Assembly: GCF_900091555.1 (NCBI RefSeq)
Contig: NZ_FMCX01000003.1
Location: 646,030 to 710,029 of the forward strand
DNA length: 64,000 bases
Origin: Micromonospora mirobrigensis
GTDB lineage: Bacteria > Actinomycetota > Actinomycetes > Mycobacteriales > Micromonosporaceae
Direction: 5' to 3'
Part shown: positions 52,721-60,269 of the stretch, in pieces
Numbering within the stretch: the stretch's first letter is position 1
Layout: every line of letters begins with the position of its first letter
Program-made: the position numbers and the translations under genes
The notes under the pieces: generated by a model
Told to the model about the DNA's origin: nothing
Seen by the model: only the letters and a program-made list of their open reading frames with translations
The model's database searches: none

Positions 52721-55700
52721 TCAGGCCATCGACCTCCGTCGGCGCGCGACGATCAACAGCACCACGCCCGCCAGCACCGCCAGCGAACCCCCGGCGACGA
52801 ACCCGGTCAGCTTCATGCCGGTGACCGGCAGGTGCTTCCAGCCGCCCTTGTGCGGCGGATACGGCTTCGCGACGGCCCGGTTGGTGAACGTGCAGGTGAT
52901 GTCCTGCCGCAACTCCGGGGTCACCACGTCGTCCACCACGGGCACCGACTCGTCGGTGCCGGTGAGCACGCAGCTCAGGTCGACCAGCTCGTAGCCCTTG
53001 GGGCCCTGGGACTCGGAGAGTCGGTAGCCCACGCCGGCCTCGACCGTCACGCCGGTGACCGAAGGGCTGCCGGACCGGCCGCTGATCGGGTCGGCGCCGT
53101 TGAGCGGCGTCGCCGTCAACAGCCAGTCGGTGGGGTCGGCCTTGCCACCCCAGCCGTCCTTGCCGCCCGAACCGTTCGGGCCGCCCGTCGGGCCGTTCCC
53201 GCCGGTCGGGCCGGTCCAGCCCGGTCCGCCGGTCGGGCCGGTCCAGCCGTCCTTGCCCTCCTCGACCTTCTTGACCAGGGTCAGGTGCGGCCGGCCCGGG
53301 TCGAGCTGCCCGTTGCGCCAGGTGCAGGTGTAGCTGCGGTCGGCGACCGGGGTCAGCACGTTGTCCGGCGTCGGTACGACGTCACCGGTGTCGTTGTAGA
53401 CGCAGCGGACGTCACCGATCGGGGCGTATCCGGCCGGGCCGCCGCTCTCGGTGAGCGCGTAGCCGAGGCCCGCCCTGGCCACCGCGTTGGTGACCGCCGG
53501 CTCACCGCTGCGGCCGGTGATCGTCGCGGCGCCCGAGCCGACCGGCGGTGTCGCGCTCAACGTCCAGTCCTGCGGTGTGGCGGTGCCGCCGAACCCGTTC
53601 TCCACCTGCTTGACCAGGGTGACCCTGGCCTCGGCCGGCGGTGGGACCGCCTGGTTGCGGAACGTGCAGGTGATGTCCTGCCCGAACGTCGGGGTCAGCC
53701 GGTTGTTCGGCGTCGGCACCACCGTGGAGGTGCCGGTCAGCACGCACTGTGGGGTGCCGACCTGCTCGTAGTCGGCCGGTCCGTCCCTCTCGGAGAGCCC
53801 GTACGTGACGTTCGGGAACGCCTCCGCACCGGTCACCGCGGGGGTGCCACTGCGACCGCTGATCACGACCGGCACCGGCACGTCGTTGCGGGCCAGCGGC
53901 GCGGCCTCCAGGATCCAGTCCTGAGGCTGCGCCGTACCGCCGCTGACCTCCTTGACCAGGGTCAGCGTGGCCGCCTGGGCGACGTTGGTCGCGGTGCAGA
54001 CCGCGGTCTCGCCGAGCGGCACGCTGGCCAGCCCGAGGGCGCCGGTGTATGTCGGCCCCACCGAGCCGTCCGATTCCCGCAACCCGCAGTCCCAGCTGCC
54101 GGTCGCCGGCGGGGTGATGACCGCGCCGGCGGTCACGAACTGGGTGAAGCCGGGGACGGTGGTCTCGGCCAGCGAGACGAAGGTGTTCGGGTCCACGTCC
54201 CCGGTCACCCCGTTGGTCCCCTCGACCACCGCGCTCCCGCCGAGGATCGCCCGCAACGTCCAGGCGTCCAGCGACGGTTCCGGGGTGCCGTACGGGTTCT
54301 GGAGCTGCTTGGCCAGGGTCAGCCGGGTCGGGCAGGTCACCGTGTTGGTGACCCGGAAGGTGTTCAGCCCGGGCAGGGCCAGGACGACCGGCCCGGTGTC
54401 GCCCGTGACCGCGACGGTGCCGCAGTTGGTCGGCAGCAGGCCCTGGTCGATCGTCTCGCCGATGGTCACCGTGGTGCCGGTGGCGAAGCTGTCGTACGGC
54501 GTGTTCCAGGCCGGGTCGTTGATGCCGCTGATCGACAGGTCGGACTGGAACTCCACCGGCTGGTCCGGGTTCTCGAACGGCACCCCGTTGATCACCCAGG
54601 TCTTGTGCACCACGATGGTGGAGCGCTGCTGCTCCGCCTCCCGGTTGAGGATCACGCAGCTGACGATCGCGGTGGCCTGCGCGTCCACGGTGAAGCCGTT
54701 GGGGCCGCTGTTGGTGACCGGGGCCGGCGAGCCGTTCGCGGTGCAGGCGGCGTTGTCACCGGCCTGCTGCTCCAGGGTGAAGCCGGCCTGCGGCGTCTCG
54801 GCGAGGGTGACCGGCTTGCTGGTCACCCCGGTCAGGTCGACGTCGAAGTTGACCGCGCCGGTGAGCGTGTCGGTGACCGCGCTGCCCGGGGTGACCCCCG
54901 GGGTGCTGGTCGAGATCGTCCAACCGCCGGAGGGAACCGCGTCGGCTGGCGTACCACCGGCGGGGATCACCTTCTTGACCACGCTGATCGTGCCGGCGCA
55001 CGCCTCCAGGGCGAGTTGCCGGAAGACGGCGGCCAGTTCCTCGTACCCGGTCTGGATGTAGTCGGAGCCGGCGACCGGGCCGGAGATGGCGGAGAGGTTG
55101 TTGGCCGAGCCGCTGACTCCGGCGCCCACGCCGACGGCGACGACCCGGGTGCCCTCGGCCTTGACCGCGTTGGCCGAGAAGACGCCGTTCTCCACCTCCT
55201 TGAAGCGGGTGAAGTTGCCCGGGCCCTGGACGGGCGGCGGGCCGTACACGGTGGGGTTGCCGTCGGTCAGGACGATCACCGCGTCGTAGGTGTTGGGCGC
55301 GGCGGCGACCTGGAACAGGCCCGCGTCCCAGTTGGTGTTGCCACCGGCGGTGAGCCCGTTGATCGCGTTCTTCACCGTGTTGGCGCCGGAGGTGTCGGAG
55401 ACCGGCACCGGATTGAGCACGGTGGCCGCGTTGGTGGCGAAGGTGTAGAGGCCGATCTCCGACGGCGTGCCGGTCAGCGCGTCCACGAAACCGTTAGCGG
55501 CGTTCTTCACGTCGGGCAGGTTGGGCGCGATGGAGCCGGAGACGTCGATCAGCAGCGCGATGCTCAGGCCGCAGTCCGCGGGCAGGGGCGGGTTGGCCCG
55601 GGCGTCCGCCCAGATCGCCCCGCGTGCCGTGCGGTTGGTGTTGCCGGTGGTGTTGACCGGGAACTCGTAGGAGACGTTGTTGGAGACCGCGCCGGTGAAG

Positions 55701-56131
55701 ACGCCGTTGTAGACGGTCGGCGTGGTGGTGCCGCCGCCGGTGTCGAGGGTCTGCAGCAGCCGCCAGCCGGCGGGCGCGCTCCGCTCGATGATCCAGTAGC
55801 CCTGATTCGTGCCGGTGAGACCGGGGACGTCGACGCTGCATCTGCCGTCCGCACCGGTGGTGCATGAGGCGGTCGGCGTGTCGCCCAGGCCGGGCCGGGT
55901 GCCGGACACGCCGGCGTAGAAGTCGAAGACGGCGCCGGCGAGCGGCCCGACGACATCCTCCGAGAGCCGGTCACCGCCCTTGTTGACGGTCAGTGTGGCG
56001 GTGGTCGGACTCGCGGCGTGCGCCGGCGTGGCCGCCTGCGGCGCGACCAGCGGCAGCAGCCCGGCGACCAGCGCCAGCGCGGCAACGGCTGACCACCGCC
56101 CGCGTGCTCGTGTGGTGCTGAGAATGGACAT
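52721..56131 (-). CDS. LPXTG-anchored surface protein with VWA and SpaA/Cna-B-like repeats
   Basis: 1136 residues. Signal peptide to about residue 40 (AHAA), a prealbumin/SpaA-like domain (about 45-140, AVFDFYAGVSGT...GYWIIERSAPAGW), a VWA domain with MIDAS D196-x-S198-x-S200 and IVLTDGNPT, then a series of about five Ig-like/prealbumin-like repeats of roughly 100-110 residues, each starting with xLTLVKxV and containing ISGRSGxPAVT and Y-x-L-x-E. One repeat carries a collagen-like GPTGG insertion. It ends LPVTG (1101-1105), a hydrophobic helix and RRRR, the sortase signal. An adhesin or pilus-type role is likely. No sortase gene is in the window. Confidence 0.9.
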   Translation of the reverse strand: MSILSTTRARGRWSAVAALALVAGLLPLVAPQAATPAHAASPTTATLTVNKGGDRLSEDVVGPLAGAVFDFYAGVSGTRPGLGDTPTASCTTGADGRCSVDVPGLTGTNQGYWIIERSAPAGWRLLQTLDTGGGTTTPTVYNGVFTGAVSNNVSYEFPVNTTGNTNRTARGAIWADARANPPLPADCGLSIALLIDVSGSIAPNLPDVKNAANGFVDALTGTPSEIGLYTFATNAATVLNPVPVSDTSGANTVKNAINGLTAGGNTNWDAGLFQVAAAPNTYDAVIVLTDGNPTVYGPPPVQGPGNFTRFKEVENGVFSANAVKAEGTRVVAVGVGAGVSGSANNLSAISGPVAGSDYIQTGYEELAAVFRQLALEACAGTISVVKKVIPAGGTPADAVPSGGWTISTSTPGVTPGSAVTDTLTGAVNFDVDLTGVTSKPVTLAETPQAGFTLEQQAGDNAACTANGSPAPVTNSGPNGFTVDAQATAIVSCVILNREAEQQRSTIVVHKTWVINGVPFENPDQPVEFQSDLSISGINDPAWNTPYDSFATGTTVTIGETIDQGLLPTNCGTVAVTGDTGPVVLALPGLNTFRVTNTVTCPTRLTLAKQLQNPYGTPEPSLDAWTLRAILGGSAVVEGTNGVTGDVDPNTFVSLAETTVPGFTQFVTAGAVITPPATGSWDCGLRESDGSVGPTYTGALGLASVPLGETAVCTATNVAQAATLTLVKEVSGGTAQPQDWILEAAPLARNDVPVPVVISGRSGTPAVTGAEAFPNVTYGLSERDGPADYEQVGTPQCVLTGTSTVVPTPNNRLTPTFGQDITCTFRNQAVPPPAEARVTLVKQVENGFGGTATPQDWTLSATPPVGSGAATITGRSGEPAVTNAVARAGLGYALTESGGPAGYAPIGDVRCVYNDTGDVVPTPDNVLTPVADRSYTCTWRNGQLDPGRPHLTLVKKVEEGKDGWTGPTGGPGWTGPTGGNGPTGGPNGSGGKDGWGGKADPTDWLLTATPLNGADPISGRSGSPSVTGVTVEAGVGYRLSESQGPKGYELVDLSCVLTGTDESVPVVDDVVTPELRQDITCTFTNRAVAKPYPPHKGGWKHLPVTGMKLTGFVAGGSLAVLAGVVLLIVARRRRSMA

Positions 56132-56260
56132 TCATACCCCCGTACGCCGTGCGGGACGGCGCGACCCGTGACCCACCCCTTGTACGTGGGCCGTGCCGTG
56201 CCAGTATTGAGGCAAATGTCCGCTTTGGCTGAGGGTTTGCTGATAGAGAGGATCTTTCGT

Positions 56261-56416
56261 CTACCGATGCCGCGCCGACCCGCACGGCCCGTCGTGGTCC
56301 ACCAACCCCCGACACCGGCGGCCGCCGTCCAGCGGCCGATCACAGAACACCCAGTGGCGTACGCCCTGGTCGTCCTCCGTCGAGACGGTCACCCCAGCGG
56401 AGTCCAGGCCGGACAT
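56261..56416 (-). CDS. Possible 51-residue Cys-containing protein
   Basis: 51 residues beginning MSGLDSAGVTVSTEDD with WVFCDRPL, RRCRG and DHDGPC spaced like a small metal-binding or disulfide knot. Its ATG shares the tetranucleotide CATG with the divergent GntR start codon. There is no ribosome-binding site, so this may be chance; the Cys-Cys-His-Cys spacing makes it worth listing. Confidence 0.3.
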   Translation of the reverse strand: MSGLDSAGVTVSTEDDQGVRHWVFCDRPLDGGRRCRGLVDHDGPCGSARHR

Positions 56417-56705
56417 GAACGAGGCCGCCCGGGTGGTCCGGCATGATCGGAGACGCCGAACCAACCGGAGTCCCCACCTGCCCACAGCGCAGCCAGAATT
56501 CCGGCGCATCGTCAACGACATCGCCGACATCAAATCCGGTGAACTGAAGCCGGGCGACAAGCTCCCGTCAACGAGCCAGCTCGCCGAGATGTACGGCGTC
56601 AGCAACAACACCGCGTACCGAGCTCTCGCCATCCTGCACGATCGCGAACTCATCATCGGGCAGCAGGGGCGCGGCACGTACGTGGCGGACCGGTCGACCG
56701 CATAG
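56415..56705 (+). CDS. Small GntR-type winged-helix regulator
   Basis: 96 residues, only the winged-helix domain: EFRRIVNDIADIKSGELKPGDKLPSTSQLAEMYGVSNNTAYRALAILHDRELIIGQQGRGTYV. There is no UTRA or FCD effector domain, unlike most GntR proteins; such short forms are common in actinomycetes and often sit next to signal-relay genes in mobile or xenologous loci. The start is uncertain because the first 28 residues are not conserved-looking. Confidence 0.85.
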   Translation: MNEAARVVRHDRRRRTNRSPHLPTAQPEFRRIVNDIADIKSGELKPGDKLPSTSQLAEMYGVSNNTAYRALAILHDRELIIGQQGRGTYVADRSTA

Positions 56706-56904
56706 GCCTCCAGGTTCGGCGATCCCACTCCCCCGTGACTTCGTTCGCTCGCCCCGGCTGATTCGTTCACGACATCAGCTCGAAAGGCCGGTGGCCGCAA
56801 CTCCTCCTGACGCCTGAGCCGTCCACGTTCTCAGGTCGGCAGGCCGCCGAACCACCATCCCCACCAAGCCCGGACCACCACCCCCGGCGACCAGGTGGAA
56901 ACGG

Positions 56905-56945
56905 GCCGGCCCCGTCACCCCGGGACCAGGGGCGACGGGGCCGGC
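56905..56945 (-). terminator. Hairpin terminator after the GDPD gene
   Basis: GCCGGCCCCGTC and its exact complement, a 17-nt loop, 12 nt after the GDPD stop codon. Confidence 0.7.
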
Positions 56946-56957
56946 GGGCGGCGGCGG

Positions 56958-58076
56958 TCAGGCCAGGCCGGCGCGGGCGGCCACGGCGGTGTCCGGCTGG
57001 TCGGCGAAGACGCCGTCCAGGCCCAGGCCGAGGAAGAGCTCGTACTCGGCGGTGATGTCGCCCCGGGCGTTCGGGTCGGCGCCGATCCGGAAGTCGACCG
57101 GCAGGAACTGGTTCTCCGCACGGAACGTCCAGGCGTGCACCAGCAGCTTCACCCGATGCGCGTCCCGGATGACGGTGGTCGGGGCGAGCAGCCTGCCGGC
57201 GGCGTCCCGGGGGACGATCAGGTTCTTGTTCAGGCCGACCCCGTCGGCGTACCCGCCGATCCAGGCGAGGCCCGTGGCCGAGGCCAGGTCGACGTAGGTC
57301 CGGGCGTCACCGGCGACGGTGAAGTCGTACGGGCGGCCGGTGGCGTCGAGCAGCTGGACCAGCCGTACGTCGATCATGCCGTCCAGCTTGCGCAGGTTGG
57401 CCGTCTCGAAGGACTGGATGAAGACCGGGTCGTTGCGGTGGGTCAGCCTGTTGGCCTTCAGCGCCGCCACCAGCGGCTCCTCCAGCGGCAGCCCGATCGA
57501 GGCGAAGTAGCTCGGGTGCTTGGTCTCCGGGTAGATCCCGATGGTCCGCCTGCGGGCCTTGGACTCGGTCCGGGCCAGGTCGATGACCTCCTGGAAGGTG
57601 GGGATCTCGAGCTTGCCGTCGAAGGCGGTGTTGGTGGGGCGCACCTGCGGCAGCCGCTCCTTGGCCCGCAGCGTCCGCAGCTCGGCCAGGGTGAAGTCCT
57701 CGGTGAACCAGCCGGTGACGCTGACCCCGTCGATCGTCTTGGTGGCCTTGCGGGCGGCGAACTCGGGGTGGGCGGCCACGTCGGTCGTACCCGAGATCTC
57801 GTTCTCGTGCCGGGCGACCAGCACACCGTCCCGGGTCGACACCAGGTCCGGTTCGATGTAGTCGGCACCCATCCGGATCGCCGTCCGGTAGGACTCCAGG
57901 GTGTGCTCCGGGCGGTAGCCGCTGGCGCCGCGGTGGCCGATCACCACCGGCCGCTTGACGGCCTCCGACCGCTGTGCGCCGGGGGTCGGGTCGGCCGACG
58001 CCGCCACCGCCGGCACCACCACGGCCGCCGCCAGCAGCGCCCCGGCCACGCCGAGGACGGAAAGGGTACGTCGCAT
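56958..58076 (-). CDS. Secreted glycerophosphodiester phosphodiesterase
   Basis: 372 residues from ATG with GGAGAG upstream; a signal peptide (about 1-27, ending VAASA) predicts export. GDPD catalytic residues are in place: VIGHRGASGYRPEHTLESY (His48, Arg49, Glu57), YIEPDLVSTRDGVLVARHE (Glu75, Asp77, His90), ETKHPSYF and a final GVFADQPDTAV. It resembles the GlpQ type of about 350-370 residues and releases glycerol-3-phosphate from phosphodiesters outside the cell. A strong hairpin follows. Confidence 0.92.
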   Translation of the reverse strand: MRRTLSVLGVAGALLAAAVVVPAVAASADPTPGAQRSEAVKRPVVIGHRGASGYRPEHTLESYRTAIRMGADYIEPDLVSTRDGVLVARHENEISGTTDVAAHPEFAARKATKTIDGVSVTGWFTEDFTLAELRTLRAKERLPQVRPTNTAFDGKLEIPTFQEVIDLARTESKARRRTIGIYPETKHPSYFASIGLPLEEPLVAALKANRLTHRNDPVFIQSFETANLRKLDGMIDVRLVQLLDATGRPYDFTVAGDARTYVDLASATGLAWIGGYADGVGLNKNLIVPRDAAGRLLAPTTVIRDAHRVKLLVHAWTFRAENQFLPVDFRIGADPNARGDITAEYELFLGLGLDGVFADQPDTAVAARAGLA

Positions 58077-58215
58077 CGCGCTCTCCTGTCGTCGAGGAAT
58101 GCGCTCAGCAGACCGGGCGCGGGCGACCGCCAGTTGGTCCGCGGCTGGCCGGCAGGTGAATCTCCGGGATGCGCGTTTCCGCACCCGGGCCCGGGTGGAA
58201 CAGGAAGATTGTCTG

Positions 58216-59550
58216 GTGCGCCGCTTCCTCCGTCACCCGGTACGGCTGGTGCCGTTCGGGTTCCTGGCGGTGATCCTGCTCGGCACCGGCGCGCTCATGC
58301 TGCCCTGGGCCACCAGCGAACAGCGCTACACCCCGTTCGTCACCGCGCTCTTCACCGCCACCTCGGCGGTCTCGGTCACCGGCATGGCGGTCACCGACAC
58401 GCCGAACTACTGGAACTGGTTCGGGCTGTTGATGATCACCGTGCTGACCCAGGTGGGTGGGCTCGGCATCCTCACCGGCGCGGCCCTGGTCATCCTGGCC
58501 GTCTCCCGGCAGCTCGGGCTGCGCAACCGGCTGCTGGTGCAGGCCGAGACCGCCGAGTACGGCATCGGCGACGTCCGGTGGCTGCTGCTCCGGATCGCCG
58601 CGACGGTGTTCGCCGCCGAGGCGGTGATGACCGCGATCGTCACCGGTCGGCTCTGGCTGGCCTTCGACTATGCACTGCCCGACGCGCTCTGGTCCGCGGC
58701 GTTCCACTCCGTCCAGGCGTTCAACAACGGCGGGTTCACCCTCTACTCCGACGGGCTGGTCGCCTTCTCCCGCGACCCCTGGGTGGCGCTGCCGCTCAGC
58801 CTGGGCGCGATCGTCGGCGGCCTGGGCTTCCCCGCGCTCTTCGAGGCCGTCCGCGAGTGGCGGCGGCCGGGCAGGTGGGCGGTCGCCACGAAACTGACCG
58901 TCTGGGGCAGCGTGGCGCTGCTGCTCTACGGCTTCGGCTATCTGCTGATCGCCGAGTGGGGCAACCCGTTCACCATCGGCACCTACGACGTGCCCGGCAA
59001 GGTGCTCGCCGCGTTCACCCAGATCGCGTTGAGCCGCACCGGCGGCTTCGACGTGATCAATGTGGACAAGTTGCACGACGCCAGCTATCCGCTGCTGATC
59101 GCCCTGATGTTCATCGGCGGAGGCAGCGCGAGCACGGCCGGTGGCATCAAGGTGTCCACCTTCTTCCTGCTCGGCTTCGTCATCTGGGCTGAGCTGCGCG
59201 GCGAGCCCGACGTCCAGGTGGGACGCCGCCGGGTGGCCGCGGCCAGCCAGCGGCAGGCACTCACCGTGGCGCTGCTCAGCGTGGCGCTGGTCGGCGCCGG
59301 CACCGTGACGCTGATCATCATCACCGCGCAGGTCCCGTTCTACGTTGCCCTGTTCGAGGTGACCTCGGCGTTCAGCACCACCGGCCTCTCCGTCGGGCTC
59401 ACCCCGCAACTGCCCGAGGTCGGCCAGTACGTGCTGACCGCGCTGATGTACATCGGCCGGATCGGCCCGCTCACCCTCGGGTCGGCGATCGCGCTGAACA
59501 CCCGGCGCCGGCTGTACCGCTATCCGGAGGAGCAACCCATTGTCGGCTAA
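58216..59550 (+). CDS. ktrB: Potassium uptake protein KtrB/TrkH family
   Basis: 444 residues from a GTG with AGGAAG upstream; a GTG at 58195 is a second option. Four P-loop repeats are visible: TATSAVSVTGMAV, FHSVQAFNNGGFTL, QIALSRTGGFDV and TSAFSTTGLSVGL, each with the selectivity-filter Gly. At 444 residues it is of the KtrB rather than the longer TrkH size. The membrane pore takes up K+ and requires the RCK regulatory partner that follows with an 11-nt overlap. Confidence 0.93.
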   Translation: MRRFLRHPVRLVPFGFLAVILLGTGALMLPWATSEQRYTPFVTALFTATSAVSVTGMAVTDTPNYWNWFGLLMITVLTQVGGLGILTGAALVILAVSRQLGLRNRLLVQAETAEYGIGDVRWLLLRIAATVFAAEAVMTAIVTGRLWLAFDYALPDALWSAAFHSVQAFNNGGFTLYSDGLVAFSRDPWVALPLSLGAIVGGLGFPALFEAVREWRRPGRWAVATKLTVWGSVALLLYGFGYLLIAEWGNPFTIGTYDVPGKVLAAFTQIALSRTGGFDVINVDKLHDASYPLLIALMFIGGGSASTAGGIKVSTFFLLGFVIWAELRGEPDVQVGRRRVAAASQRQALTVALLSVALVGAGTVTLIIITAQVPFYVALFEVTSAFSTTGLSVGLTPQLPEVGQYVLTALMYIGRIGPLTLGSAIALNTRRRLYRYPEEQPIVG

Positions 59551-60208
59551 GCGGTCGGACGACAGCGGCATCGCGGTGATCGGGCTGGGCCGGTTCGGCT
59601 GCCACCTGGCCACCTCGCTGACCCGGCTCGACCACGAGGTGCTCGCCATCGACCGCTCCGCCGAGCGGGTGCAGCGCTGGTCCAGTCAGTTCGACCGGGT
59701 GGTGCAGGCGGACGCCACCGAGGAGGGCGCCCTGCGCCAACTGGGCATCGCCGACTTCCGCCGGGCGGTGGTCGCGATCGGGGCGTCCGTGGAGGCCAGC
59801 GTGCTCACCGTGCTGGCGCTGGTGGAGCTCGGCGTACCGCAGATCTGGGCCCGGGCCACCTCGGAGAAGCACGCGAAGATCCTGTCCTCGGTCGGCGCAC
59901 ATCACGTGATCTTCCCGGAGGCGGAGACCGGCGAGCGGGTGGCCCACCTGATCGTCAGCCGGCTGCTGGACTTCATCGAGTTCGACCAGGACTTCGCGAT
60001 CGCCAAGGTCCGCGTACCGTCGGCACTGACCGGCCGGTCACTGCGGGAGCTTGCGCCCGCCGAACGGTACGGCGTGATGGTGGTCGGCGCGAAGCTGCCC
60101 GGCGAGCGGTTCCGCTACGCCACCCCGGAGACCGTGCTGGTGCCCGGCAGTGTGCTCGTCGTCGAGGGAAGCATCGGTCAGGTGCAGCGGTTCGCCGAAC
60201 TCGGCTGA
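59540..60208 (+). CDS. ktrA: Potassium uptake regulator KtrA (RCK domains)
   Basis: 222 residues from a TTG with GGAGGAG 7 nt upstream, inside ktrB. RCK_N domain with AVIGLGRFGCHLATSL nucleotide-binding Gly motif (about 12-20), then ADATEEGALRQLGIADF and a C-terminal RCK_C domain (about 135-220). KtrA binds ATP/ADP and gates KtrB. It converges on the kinase gene with only 6-60 nt between ends. Confidence 0.93.
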   Translation: MSAKRSDDSGIAVIGLGRFGCHLATSLTRLDHEVLAIDRSAERVQRWSSQFDRVVQADATEEGALRQLGIADFRRAVVAIGASVEASVLTVLALVELGVPQIWARATSEKHAKILSSVGAHHVIFPEAETGERVAHLIVSRLLDFIEFDQDFAIAKVRVPSALTGRSLRELAPAERYGVMVVGAKLPGERFRYATPETVLVPGSVLVVEGSIGQVQRFAELG

Positions 60209-60223
60209 CCTGCTCAGTGACCC

Positions 60224-60252
60224 TTGCCTTTGCCTTTGCCTTTGCCTTTGCC
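60224..60252. repeat. TTTGCC hexanucleotide microsatellite
   Basis: About five uninterrupted 6-nt units between ktrA and the kinase stop. Read in the minus strand and -1 frame relative to the kinase it codes for Lys-Gly repeats. Confidence 0.8.
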
Positions 60253-60269
60253 GCCGCCTCCCTTCTTAG

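Noticed and set aside
56417..56800. N-terminal extension of the 51-codon frame to 179 codons
   Set aside because: It lies antisense to the GntR winged-helix domain; only the part beyond the GntR start could be independent.
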